Of a stretch of 64,000 nucleotides of DNA, positions 12,244-24,740 are shown one piece after another. This stretch comes from Erythrophleum ivorense (lineage: Eukaryota; Streptophyta; Magnoliopsida; Fabales; Fabaceae). Below the pieces are notes generated by a model. The model saw nothing but the letters and a program-made list of their open reading frames with translations, was not told where the DNA came from and made no database searches. A program made the translations under genes and the position numbers. Every line of letters begins with the position of its first letter. Positions within the stretch are counted from its first letter, which is position 1. The stretch is taken from positions 5,957,001 to 6,021,000 of the forward strand of contig JAIUCV010000002.1 of assembly GCA_026724425.1 (NCBI GenBank), written 5' to 3'.

Positions 12244-13512
12244 CTTCAGCTTGTGCCCTAATCTAAATTGCTTTGACTTGACTTCCCACTCCTCTTTTCT
12301 TCCTTCGGCGGTGAAACTATTTTTGGCGCGAAAAGTACAGTGGATTTTGCGGGTTGCTTTTGGCAGCGACGGCAGCAAACATCATGAATAGCGAAAGGAA
12401 TGACAGTGAATTGTAAAAACATACAGAAAATATGATTCATTAAGCTTATTTAATTAGACTGATAACCTCATAATTTTTTATTAACTTATCTAAATAGATA
12501 GAATTTTTAAGAACTTCTCGCACAAATTCCACATATTTAAACTCTTTTGTGGGAAAATCCTAATTACTATACTAAAAACAAATGAATTGTTGAGAGCGCA
12601 AAATTTTGCTCACATATCATATTGTTGACACCGTAAAATGCATTCAACATATTTAAGAATTGAGACTATATAAATTAATATTCTTTGAAAATTTAATTCA
12701 AAGGTTTAAATTTAGATGATGGGTTAAATTGCAGACGTCGAAACTTCCTAGAATAAACCAATATCACCGTAGCCTCAAGCAACCCTTCCAAGTGCTATTT
12801 ATTGGTCTATTCTATACTTATTGTCAGGCATTACTTTGAATAATATCAGGTTACCTCTATCAAAAGTTCGACATGCATAGATGTCGTCATCAATCAACCC
12901 ATTGACTCAAAAGCACAAAAGTAATTCACATGAGATAAAAATAAAATGAAACACCTGGCTGCAACTCTCGAAAAGATGAATACATGTTACTCCATCGAAA
13001 ACTTGTTTCAATCACCCTAATGAGAAATTGACATACAAAGATCTCTCAGAAGACTAAATTAAAAATACAAGAGGTGGCCCCCAAATTTAAAAAAATTATT
13101 GGGCTGCAGTCAGAAGAGAAGTATGAATTTTGGCTCTCAGCATCTATCAGAGAACCAGGCACGGGCACATACTAAAGACTACATGGAATGGAACCCACAA
13201 AAACAAGGGCCCATTCCAGCAAGAAGCTTCTGTTAGAAAAGGATACTAAAGTCTAAACCTCGTTATCTACAGTCTACATCTCCCTACCCCCCCCCCCCCA
13301 AAAAAAAAGAAAAACAAAAAAAATACTTCAGATTATGCATATTCATAAAGCATGAGCAAATTTTGACCATGTAATTCTCCCACCTATGGCTCTCGAACTA
13401 TACATAAGCTAACTACAATAAGTAGTCCTATCCCATATAAAGTTCTCTCAGCTTCATCTCATCAAACTCCTATTTGGCAGCATACTGGATCAGCAACTTC
13501 ATAACTGCCAAT
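12244..13512. other. Spacer between two minus-strand genes
   Basis: Contains the promoter side of the OB-fold gene (right of 12243) and the 3' UTR of the DIS3L2-type gene (left of 13513). It includes a run of C followed by A near 13288-13308. I see no separate gene. Confidence 0.55.
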
Positions 13513-16500
13513 TTACCTCAAATAGGAGCTCATGTATAGCCTCACCCCAATATCAAGGGGTCCATCATCACCACCAACAGCATGAAGTGCTACTGGAATT
13601 GTTGAAAGAAGACGCACTGTGAGAGGGAAAACTGCAGGGTCCAATTCACTCTCTGAAATTTCCGATCTTGAACTGGACCTCTGGTCCATGGCAGCTAAAC
13701 CATCTCCTACGTTCACAGCATCAATCTCATTAGAACCATCCATTGCAACTTTCAGGTCAAATGGACAAGAAAGCAATGCAACTTCTTCCAATGCCCTCCA
13801 TATACCAGGGTTACCTCCCCTAAATGTGTGTCTATTGGTACACATGCTAAGTACCAAAGTGGATGTCGCATCAAGCCACTCTACAGTCAAGCCTTCAACT
13901 TCATCATAATATATGCGTCGCTCAATCTGAATAAAAAGGGTAAAATATATATATATATATATATATATCAAAAACAAGAATAATGACATGAAGCACATTC
14001 AAAAGGAATATAACACATTGCATCTTATATTAAATAAATTACACAAACTATTGAGAGAAAGTCCAAGTAATGGTAGACAAATTAAAAATTTGCAAATTTT
14101 AAGTTTCTGGGTCCAAGGCATTTATTTGGATTAAAAATTCCTGAAATTAATGAACTCTTCTAAAATATGATCTTGATGCTTACATATGAGCCCAGGCAAA
14201 GTCTGCTATTCATTATAACTCAAACTTAAGGTTGCTTTCCCTAATGGTCTCTTAATAAAAATAATATTCTTTTAAAGAAAAATTGGATAATGTATAAGCA
14301 TATTCACACTTTACAACCCATCTCTTAATATAATAAACTTCTACAACTTGGTTACTTTAGCAATCATAGTCACTAAATACCAGGGTATAACCCATTTTCT
14401 TTTTTGAGGGATGCTCTAGTAGCTTTTCCACATTTAAAAAATTAAAAAAAAAGATGAGGACACTTTGGCATCTATACTCCTAGGTGTGCAACCTAGACAT
14501 GCATCTGGTTAGGAGTTACTTACAGCTAGCTTTTGAATATATATCGACATGAATCTTGGGCCTAGTCCCAATATTCTTGCTTCTGACAATAACACCTGCA
14601 GAACAGAAGATGACCAACTTGAAGTGCAAAATTTATATTCAATCTCGGGCATAGGCACATTTTACAATAAGAATAACTTGGAACTTCTCAAGCAGCTATA
14701 ACAAACAAGAGTTGCAGCCAAAACAGAAGTAACTTCCTTCACCAATGTCAAAATTAATTTATTAAAGAGTTAGGAAGCATTAAATCTGAAAACCATGTTA
14801 TCATAAAGAGTCACACACAAGTGAAGAGTAATATTCAAGACATTATAACATGTACTTGGCAGGGACTAAATCACTCAAAAACTGTAGAGCGGTGACTTTC
14901 CACTTCTCAACATTGCTTGCTCAGACAATCCTTTTTTTTATTTTGGGAAGCTTGGTCACACAACTTCTGTACATACTAAAAGACACCCATTTCCACATTA
15001 CCTCGGACCGCTAACCCTAATTCAAAACAACTGAATATAATGGTCATTCCACACACTAAAGTAAATAAGGTAAAATTTCAAAGAACTTCTTAGGTTATAT
15101 GGCAAGTCCTAATCATGCAGGAAGCATTCTTTAGGCAGTAAGCCCTAATCATGCTCACATAAACACGACCTACAATTTGGTTCTTAACTGCACGCAGCTT
15201 CACAAATCAAATAAATTTTATCAAATAATCTAGATCTGCATGAAAGATAAGGACAGCAAATCAAGGGGAATGATTAAGAAAAAGGCATACCTCCTTCTTC
15301 TTCAAGAGAGCCCACATATAGAGTTTATCACAGGCATCCCTAACATTTCTACTAGCTAGCTTTCTCTCATTGCAATAAGCAGCCACATCTGCTAGTACTT
15401 CAGTGCACGGAAGTCTCTGCTTCAAAGCTGCAGCTGATAGTGCCTCCTTACCTTCCTTGGATTCTGCAGCATTTTTGTCAAAATTAATCCCTGTGAAACA
15501 TCCTTTTTGCACTTCCTCTACTCTGTTATCCTGCAATGCCTTTCGTTGCTCTAGATACAATTCCTCAGCCTCTATAGCAGCAAGTAGTGTTCGATGAACA
15601 ACAATATCAGGATACCGGCGCAAAGGTGAAGTAAAATGAGTGTAAAAAGGGACAGCCAATGCATAATGACCCCAGTCTTTTTCATTGTCCTTAAATGCTC
15701 CACCACAAAAGTAGGATGCCAATTGCATCGGCCTTGTAGCATAGGAAGTAAGAATATCACAAAGCAAAGAGTCACCCTTGAGCTTTTCCTTGATCTGCTC
15801 TAATGACCTATGGAAACGGCCAGATGAAGATGTGTCCAATTCTAAACCATGTTTCTGACAAAACACCTCAAACTCCCCCAGTTTCCGCATATTAGGTTCA
15901 GGATGCCTCCGCAATAATGCACTGTCAGGATAAGCCCTGCTTATAACTTCAGCAGCTGTCCTATTGGCCAAAAGCATAAATTCCTCAACAATGAAATTTG
16001 ATTTTTTACGTTCAGAGAGCATACAGCCATAAGGATTTCCATGTTCATCAAACAGAAAAGCAACTTTGGAGCTTTCAAGCTGTAGAGCCCCATCATTAAA
16101 CCTCTTAGTTTTCAAAACATCTGAAATTTCATGAAGACTCTTCACAGATGTAATAACATCAGGCCATTCAAAACGGCCATGCACCTTAGGATAGTAATCT
16201 CCTAAGAGGCTAGAACTTTCAATATCTATAACCTCATCGATAATGTCCTGAGCATGTTCATATGAGAGCTTACAACAAGATTGTATCACAGTACAGCCAA
16301 TCCAACGGTCTACAACATCCCCAGCACGGTTTATGTCCAGGAGCATGGAAAATGCAAGTCGATCCACTCCAGGGTTAAGTGAACCTATATTCTCTGAAAT
16401 TAATACTGGACACATTGATAACTTATCTTGGAACATATAGACACTTGTAGACCTAGACAGAGCCTCACTATCAAGGGCTGTGTCAGGTCGAACAAAGTAT

Positions 16501-19500
16501 GATACATCAGCAATATGCACACCTACTCTAAAGTTTCCATTAGATAACTTCTCAATTGACACTGCATCGTCCAGATCAGTTGCAGTTGAAGGATCAATAG
16601 TAAATATGCACAGATTTCTAAGATCCATTCTATTTTGAATTTCTTTGAGAGGCAACTCCCATGGAACACACGGAAGGCAAGACAGAGCTTCTGATGAAAA
16701 TTCAGACAAACAGATTGCATTCTCAAACAAAATTGCATCTAGCTGAGGCCGAACTTCACCACCTCGTCCAAAACTATGCAAGATGTGAGCCAGTGGAAAA
16801 GAGCTTTCTTCAACCCAATCATCAATTTGTGCAGCTAACAGATCCATTTCTATTGTCACATCCCCACTTTGCAGCCTTTTCTTGATGCTGTCAGGTAAAT
16901 CTCTAACAAGAAGCATCATTTGTGGAAACTTTGGATCAGTTGGTGTCAGTTGGATGTACACACGCTCAGAAACCAAATTTTTATTCTTTCTGCTTGTGTC
17001 CTTGAAAGAAACCCACTGCTTAATGTTAAGATGACCAATAATAGCCTGCCGACGTGGAGACCTCTCAATAATAGCAACCACCCTACCAGTTGGCCTTTTG
17101 GAAGGGAACTGATTAATCAATGAACACATCCCTTTCACTGCATTAACTACTTTACTTTTTCCACTAGAAGGACTGACATTTAAGGAATCAGAAGCAGCAA
17201 AGTGCCACCCACGCAGATCATCATGACCAACTGGGCCAAGAAGATCTAAATGGGAAGTTAAACCCTGGGAAGCACTATCCTCATAAAAATATCTTTTATG
17301 AGTAAAAGGAAAACTTTCATAAGGGGCGAGATAGTGATCAGCATCCACCTTGTTTTGACGAGGGCAGCTTCTATAATGAGAAGACTCATAACCAGAATCC
17401 ACCTCACCTTTTCCTTTACAATTATTACCAGCCACTTCACTATCTTCCATGTGTAGATTACAAACTTCCATTGGAGCAGTACTGTTAAAACTCCCATTAG
17501 AACCTTTCAGTTTTGTCCAGAATGACACAGGATCAATTTTAACTGCAACAATGTCACCTTCCACCTACACAGAACGATTGTTAGATATGTCCTCCAGTTA
17601 GATGTAAAAGGCACAACAATCCACATTTCTGTAATGATATTAACAATAGAAGAAGCACCACAGCTCCATCTAATAGCAATGTCACAGTAGAGATAAAAGA
17701 TTCCATTACAGCTATGCTATGTTGCACACAAGTAAAGGTACAAGTATTGTATCTGATATGCGTATGGGTGCAAGATACATTAATTATTTGTATATATAAA
17801 TAATTGCAAAAAAATAAGAAACGGTATTTCCATTAAAATAAACAAGGACTTAAAAGTAAAGCTCATAATAAAATTTCAGACTTACAGCTCTATTTTGGGC
17901 AGGAATTCCACTAATGAAAACATCTGTAGGCACACCTTCAATCTTGCAATATGCCTGCATGCACATGAAAATTCTAAGGATCAGTTTAACACTATGGAAG
18001 CCCTAGGAAACTATGAATTGGTATCTTGGTCTCTCCCCCCCGTCCCCCCCAAAAAAAAACCCAATCCAACTTTCTAAAAGGAACTGAGACCTTTAAGGAA
18101 AAAAAAGGCTGGGGAAAAGAATGCAAAAAGCAACCTCAAGTCTATTGTGAGCATTGACATGAAACAGAGCTTTAAACACATCACCATTCTGCAAATGAAA
18201 AAAGTAACAAACATTAATTCAATACAAATGGCTGCATATTGATCTCTTCGGTAAACAAATCCTACTGCTGTTCTGACCTCTAATGCCTTCTCAACAGCCT
18301 CCATGGACCAGTGGGGACTAAAATAATTTCTCTTTACACAAACCCCTGTGTGACAGGAAGGGAAAGAACCCTTGTTTGCATAAGTTCCTGATGACCCTTG
18401 GCAAGCAGTCGGCTCAGAACATGACTTTGAAAACATTCCTCCACCATTTATTTCTATATTTGGCAAATCCACAGGGTCCACTTGCTCAATGACATGCATT
18501 GGAGGCATTGAAATGAAAGCAACGTTTGATGATCTGGCCAATCCTTGGTCACTAGGGTAACAGATGTTGACCTCCTGCTGCTTCAATGAGTTGCTCACGG
18601 ATGAAGTCATTTGAGTTGGTGTTCGGCTAATTCCCGAGCACTCTGATGACACCCCATGTATCTCATTGACTAAATTAGAAGATGCTACAATAATGAGAAA
18701 TTCGTGAGGGGAAGAGAAAAAAATTATGAATTAATTACAAAACAGTAGAAGAAGAACAAATTTTTAAACTGCTTCAAAAAGATATCTTTTGCTATTATTC
18801 TGACTTAAAAAAAAAAGTTCGTCAGTTATCATCGTGCCATGTAAACTGAACCACGATAGTGCATTTTGACACCCCGTTTGGTATGACATAGGCGCAGACA
18901 TGGACATATTCCCTTTACATAGTTGTATAATGTCTATTATACCCTTACAATTATTATTTTATCCATCATATCAGCATTTTAACTATCAAATCACTTTTTT
19001 GAAAATAAGGACATAAAAAATAATATTCTATCCTACCTACCCACTTTTTACATTCCTTCTTCTTTTATAACATTATACCAAACATGCCTTAAATTTCATG
19101 AATGATTGCAAGATCCTATGCTACAGAGGGGTATAGTAATAAGTATGTGAAAATATGTCCACAGAAAAATTAGAACACTACAAACAAACCGTATTTAGAC
19201 TAATATCCAACTGAATGTTATGCTTATAAAAAAAGGGAGTGGGGCCAAGACTATACAGGTGGCACCAATAGCGGAAAAGAATGAGTTGGGACAGGTGGCA
19301 CATGATCCAACACGGGATGAAGTACTGCAAGAAACGGTTAGGCATAGTGGTCAACGCTAAAAAGGTACCTCTGAGGCTCAGAGACTGAATAGGCTCAGAG
19401 ACTGAATAGGATCAGCATAAAATGGGTAGACAGACAGAGCAGGGGGTGAACAAAAAAAATAATCGGTTGTATTCTCTTCTCTCTGATATCTTCTTGTGGT

Positions 19501-20335
19501 CTTTCCTTCCTTCCTGTCTATTTTCTGCATTTTCTGTCTTGTCTTGTTAAACCTCTGTGGTGCTGCAACCCCAGTTTTCCTTGTTTGATCGCTCTGAGTA
19601 ATTAAGGAGATTGCAATTACTGACGATATTAACACAGAGTAACCTTCAGAAATCTTGTTTGTTTGTTTTTATTTAAATATATTAGTAGAACTTGCAGGAA
19701 TCTCCATTCCACTGAACCAATGAGGTGTTCATGGGTCTGTTTTACCAACCAAAAGAAGAAAACCGCAACATTTTTCCAGCAAGATAACCCAAAAAAAAAA
19801 AAAACTTTATGATCTTACAAGGATTTACTTCCCCTGTGTTAGGTAACTACCTATAAATAAATTGATCCCCTCATCAGGCGAGACCAGCGCTTATCAATAC
19901 GGCAATACCGTAGTTGACAAAATGATCAGGTCTGAAGAAGATTAACCAGAAAGTGACGATGAGAAAGATACCAAAAGCCACGCATTTGATCCGGCTCAGC
20001 CTAAAATAACCTTGAACTAAATAACTCACAGAAAATCATTCTCCGACAGTTAGACCCAATCAGCCCATAATCCTAACAATGAAACTTCAATCTTCAAAAT
20101 AATGTTCGAAAAAGCAGAATTTTGTCCTGTGAGCTTGATGTAGAAATACTAAGACCATAATCAATCTAATAATAAAAATAAGAAATTACAGTAGAAAAAT
20201 AACGAAGAGGGTACCTAAGGAGGAAGCTGAATTTTGTTTGGATCGACGATTGGATCGGCGCTTCTTCTTCTTCTCCTTTTCCCCATCATCAAACTTCTCA
20301 ACCACGGATGCTTCAACGGCGGGTTTCATCATCAT
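13513..20335 (-). CDS. SOV: DIS3L2/SOV-type 3'-5' exoribonuclease, 1136 aa, seven exons
   Basis: Exons (minus): 20335-20215, 18684-18278, 18188-18135, 17954-17886, 17564-15291, 14595-14524, 13926-13513. All junctions are GT-AG with agreeing phase. The N-terminus (about 18-40) is strongly basic. Cold-shock/OB domains occupy about 160-480. The RNB nuclease domain contains DPSTATDLDD, with the four metal-binding aspartates at 541, 547, 549 and 550 intact, and the HIADVSYFVRP segment. An S1-like domain closes the protein (about 970-1060). No PIN endonuclease domain precedes the cold-shock domains, which separates it from DIS3/RRP44 and places it with DIS3L2, called SUPPRESSOR OF VARICOSE in Arabidopsis. 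Family role: exosome-independent decay of cytoplasmic mRNA, preferring uridylated 3' ends. Length is slightly above the roughly 1055 residues usual for plants. The start is the first of three consecutive ATG codons. Introns hold a MITE and a TA microsatellite. Confidence 0.93.
13945..13968. repeat. (TA)n microsatellite in DIS3L2 last intron
   Basis: Uninterrupted AT dinucleotides about 20 bp upstream (in transcript sense) of the last exon's acceptor. Confidence 0.8.
18872..19090. mobile_element. hAT-like MITE, family B
   Basis: A 219-bp AT-rich element in intron 1 of the DIS3L2 gene. The left end contains GTTTGGTATGACAT and the right end ATACCAAACATGCC, so the ends are inverted (GTTTGGTAT / ATACCAAAC). 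A related copy lies at 46793-47141. Confidence 0.55.
19374..19407. repeat. 17-bp tandem duplication
   Basis: Two perfect copies of AGGCTCAGAGACTGAAT in intron 1 of the DIS3L2 gene. Confidence 0.8.
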
Positions 20336-20654
20336 TGTCCGAGAAAATTAAGAAAAAAATAGCAGGAAAACTCAATACCCATTAGGAAAACAAATAAATC
20401 AACCCAAAGAGGATTTAATAGGAAAAAAGAGGTTAAAATCCGGTAATCTTCCGAATTTCAGGAACAAAAAAAAAACATAATGCGGAAGAACGGCCAACGA
20501 AGGAAAGGAAAAAAAGGAACAAAGAGGGGAATGTCCGAAGTAGAGAAGCGGGGGAGTGTTTATGAAGGTGTGGTAGCCTAACAAAAGTTGGAGTTGGAAA
20601 ATGACGTGACGATTGGTCGGCGGGAACATGAGGCGCCGACTCCAAGGGCTTTGA

Positions 20655-20930
20655 TTTTGATTTTGTTTTTTTTTAAATAGATATTTTTTAAAATAAATTT
20701 TAAGAATAAAAAATTTAAAAAATTTATTTGAATTATTATTTTAAAAAATAGTTATTTTTATTTTTTATTTATCTTACAAAACACTTAAAATATATTTTGA
20801 TTTTTTTTAAATAAAATTTTATTTTTTTGTTTTATAAAATACTTCATTAAAAATATATTATCAAATAAATTTTTTTTTTATTTTTTTGTTCTTAAAAATA
20901 AAAAATTATTCTAAAAATAATTTATCAATA
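20655..20930 (-). mobile_element. MITE, family E (minus copy)
   Basis: AT-rich, about 275 bp. Its reverse complement aligns along its length with 33546-33852, with shared blocks such as TTTTTAATGAARTRTTTT and TTCAAATAAATTTTTTAA. It starts about 320 bp upstream of the DIS3L2 start codon. Confidence 0.55.
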
Positions 20931-21005
20931 TAGCTATTTTTTGTGTGTCTATTTTCTCTTTTTTTACTTTCTCTTGCCCTTTTCGTTAATTTAATCAACG
21001 GCAAA

Positions 21006-21255
21006 ACTTTCAACTTAAACTACAATTTATCAATATAAAAGTACATTTATACTATTAACAAATATCTTATAAAGTGAAACATTTTTCTTATATAGAAAAA
21101 TGTAAAACAAAATGATGAGAAATAATGAAGACTTTCAACTTAAACCACAATTTATCAATATAAAAGTACATTTATACTATTAACAAATATCGTATAAAGC
21201 GAAACATTTTTCTTATATAAAAAAATGTAAAACAAAATGATGAGAAATAATGAAG
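21006..21255. repeat. 125-bp perfect-length tandem duplication
   Basis: 21006-21130 and 21131-21255 are adjacent copies that differ at only about five positions. They lie just left of the large duplicated block. Confidence 0.9.
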
Positions 21256-21566
21256 AACTAAAAACCCATTCAGTTGAATAATATAAAAAGAAAATAAATA
21301 TAAAAAAATAAATAATTAAAATAAAAAATAAATTTTATATCTTACTTTTTAAAAATAATAAAAAATAAATATTGTTAAATAAAAATTATAAAAATATAAT
21401 AGATATTATATATATTTAAAAAAATTCCCTTTCTTTTACAAAACAACCAAATGGGACCTAGAGTGCATGGCCCAGGTAAAGCTTTTTAAATTTTTTTTGT
21501 TCAAAGAGGTAGGGAGCTCAAGATCTAGAATTGCATTATGGATTATTTATAAACAGTATAATTCCT

Positions 21567-21570
<4 letters not shown>

Positions 21571-21602
<32 letters not shown>
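21571..21602. repeat. (AT)n microsatellite
   Basis: About 16 AT units; its counterpart in copy 2 is at 28496-28525. Confidence 0.85.
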
Positions 21603-21603
<1 letters not shown>

Positions 21604-21627
21604 TTGTCTCCAATAATAAGAATTATT

Positions 21628-21881
21628 GCAGTAGTTTGTTTTCAAACTTTTTTTCTATAGGAACTAAAAAAATATGTAAGGTATTTAAAAATTATAATTA
21701 AAAAGATACAAATTTTAATTCTAGGAAAAAAGTATATTTTAAAAATTTTAACTGTGTAATATAGTCAAAAATTTTAAAATATAATTTTTATCACAATTAA
21801 ATTTTGTATTTTTTAATTATAATTTTTAAATATCTTACATTATTTTTTAGTTCTCAAAAAAATTTAAAAATAAACTACTGC
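21628..21881. mobile_element. Palindromic MITE, family D, copy 1
   Basis: Long near-palindrome with ends GCAGTAGTTT and AAACTACTGC. The two arms match for about 100 bp and flank a short centre. It is part of the duplicated block. Confidence 0.65.
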
Positions 21882-22417
21882 ACGTCAAGGTCGGAAAGTA
21901 CAAAAGTCAAGGTAGAGGTTGGTAAATTTTCCCAAAAAATAAAAAAAGTAAAGGTATAATTAACATATTTTTTCTACACAATGGAAAGTTTGATTTTGGC
22001 AAGTAATGCAAATTTTGTCAGTTAATAATGTTGTTTGGCTAATCTATTAAAAAAGTAAAAATCAATTATTTTAGCTGCAACCCAAAAAAAAAAAGTTTTA
22101 ACGTGTCAAATGTAACAGGATAACACTCTTTCCTCACAAACCATTTTGTAACCTTTGCCACACAAAATTGACGGTGGTCTATGTTATTCCCCCCCTTTTG
22201 GGGTTGCATTGAAATTTTTAACACTAATTATTTTGTAATGTTACGTAATTGATGTCATATAAGATAATTCTTTTTATATATGTTTAGATTTATATTATTC
22301 TTGACAGTATACTTGTTGAATTTATATTTTGACAATTTATTTTATTGAAAAAATAATTCTATTAAACATGTGTAGTTTTGTGAGAACGGTAACTAAACAG
22401 TCAATCTAATGTGGTAT

Positions 22418-22966
22418 TGTTAGAATCATTTAATATCGTAAAATTATATGAAAGAAGATATGTGAAAAAAAAGTAATGTATTTTAATTAATTGGAACATA
22501 TAACAATAAATAACAGTTTATTAATGAAGAGCTTTTACATGCTAAATTTGAACTCTTTGAATATGACTTGTTTCAAACTTGGCAAGTAGATTTTCGAACA
22601 AAAGAAAATAATGAAAAACAAAGGTAATAATTCGAACAATTGATTGAATGTAATTATTACAATCCAGACAGTTCATACTTTTGGCGGCGAGATTTGACAG
22701 GAAATTATGAGATAAACAAAACGTCAACTTTTTAACAAAGATGGTGGAAAAAATAGAACAAAACAAAGTTTCGTGAAATTGAAAAATGAGACATACCACC
22801 CAAAGAAAAAAAAGTAATAGATGCTTGATGAAAAATGATTCATTAGACAATATTTTCAGTCAACCCTTGTCGACTAACTAGATATACCAAAGTTTTTTCA
22901 GAAAGATGATTAGGAAAAGCCACACAGAACTATCTTCTTTGTCAACCCTCCTTTGGTATCAGAGAA
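22418..22966. other. Conserved core of duplicated block with PBS-like motif
   Basis: This stretch matches 29178-29729 far better than its flanks do. It starts at TGTTAGAATC and ends next to TGGTATCAGAG (22954-22964), 11 bases of the plant tRNA-iMet primer site. A minus-strand frame of about 85 codons (22542-22800) is kept open in both copies with only a few substitutions; I recognise no domain in it. It could be an old LTR followed by its primer site, but I see no matching terminal CA next to the motif. Confidence 0.4.
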
Positions 22967-24740
22967 AGAAAAGAACTAAAAAAAATTATTATGTAATATT
23001 TATTATCATTAATCAATCAAATTTATTATTTTTATTATTTTTTAAAATAACAAATGTTATTTTTTATTTATTTTTTGTTTACTTTCAATTTCATTCATTT
23101 TCATTTCACTATACCAGAAAATTTAGTGGAATAATCATATAATACTTTGTTGCAGCATTTTTAATATATCAATTGAAAAAAAAAAGTCAAAATACACATT
23201 TTTTTTAACTTTAAATTATATGTAAATAATTTAATAACCTTCAAATTTTAAAATGAACCATTCAAATTTGAGATTCTACTTGAATAACCATCTATCGCTA
23301 ATAAATCGATTATTTCCTTAACAAAAATATGATACTTTAGGAATCATTTATACATAATCAAAAGCTTAAAAGATCATCAACACAAAAAATAAAATTTGGC
23401 AGGTCCCTTTAATTTGATGTATTACACTTTTGTTAGTAATTAATAGATTTATTAATGGGAAAATTATTTACATAAAAAATAAAATTTAAAGATTCATTTG
23501 AAATTTTTAAAAGTTACGAAACTATTTGTAAATGATGTAAAATTTAAAGAGCTATATATGAATTTTAGCCCAAAAGAAAAAGTTTGGTTAAAGAAAGAAC
23601 AAATTTGGTCCTATGTAATTAAAATATTGGGTTTATAGAATTGGGTTGGTAATTTTTTTTATTTGAAAAACTAACAAGCTAAATTTTTTTCAAGTCGCAT
23701 CTAAAATTTCAGTTGCTCATCAGCACAGTGTTTCAATAGCTACCTATGTTGACAACTATATTCAATCATTTTTCCAGTTATTAGGTATATAAATAACGTG
23801 AACAAAACATGAGTTAATAACATTATATATAATGTATAAAAGGAAGCTATCACTTCATAGGCAGTCAAAAAACATTTAAACAGTGTACCCAAAAATTATA
23901 TATAAATAAAACTAACGTGATTATATTGAAGCAAGTGAACTTATCAAAATAGCACTCAAGTGAGACTGGGCTACAATAATATATAAGTGAATTGAATATC
24001 TAACTTCAAGAATTGTTACATTAAATTAGAATCTTTTGAAGTTCAAAAGATTTTAAAATGGTAAAATTTAAAGAAAATGAGTATGTTTTGCTTTTTTTTT
24101 TTAAGTTAAACCCCACACCTACCAATTTTATCTTTATTTTACTGGCAAGTCCGCCGCTTCATAGTCAGTGTAAGCTGAGAATTCAGGGAGTTGCATCGTC
24201 GTCATGTCCATCTCATCATGCGACGCCCATGCCCACGACCGCTTTAGCTCATCACTAGTACAACCGTCCATTTAGGTATGGTTATGGTTACAACTGCAAG
24301 AGAGGTATGAAATTAAAACATCAGAAACAAGTACGCAAGGGCTCGGAGAAAAAATACAAATCAGTTAGGAGAATAGGAGTTGTATGAGAATGTGCCGCGT
24401 GAAGGCTTAGCAGCTTACACTGATGAGAAAATGAGAAACGATGGATGCTGGCCGGAAAATCAATATAATAGTGGCATCCGGAACAGACTAGCTAGCAAGT
24501 ATCAATTCCTCAGGGGGTGACTTTATATATTTGCATATCTATTGTATATTATATGACAAGTGGCTCCAAAATAAGATGGACATTTATTTTGATGATAAAT
24601 GCTAGCTAAAGTACTATATTCCATGTTTTGAAAATCAGATTAATCGTTGAAGAAAGAATTAGTTCATTACTTATTAGTTAGACTACAGTCAAATCGATTA
24701 AACTAATTTATATTAAATATATTTCTTATTTTTAAATATA

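Larger units (their letters stand above)
21345..24740 (+). repeat. Large direct duplication, copy 1
   Basis: Collinear with 28275-31390. The match is continuous to about 24135, lost for about 480 bp, then resumes at about 24620-24740 (motif TTAGTTCATT...TTAAACTA). Contains a microsatellite, a MITE, a highly conserved core (22418-22966) and AT-rich DNA. No gene recognised. By-eye identity varies from about 85% to more than 95%. Confidence 0.8.

Noticed and set aside
13619..13909. 96-codon plus-strand frame opposite the last DIS3L2 exon
   Set aside because: Antisense shadow of a real exon; no motif of its own.
15403..17497. Several frames on both strands inside the large DIS3L2 exon
   Set aside because: All overlap the RNB coding exon in other frames and have no independent support.
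22906..23142. 78-codon plus-strand frame after the conserved core
   Set aside because: Phe/Ile/Leu-rich low complexity from AT-rich DNA; not kept in the same form in copy 2.
24165..24424. 12-bp inverted repeat CAGTGTAAGCTG / CAGCTTACACTG
   Set aside because: Too short to define an element; no target duplication seen.
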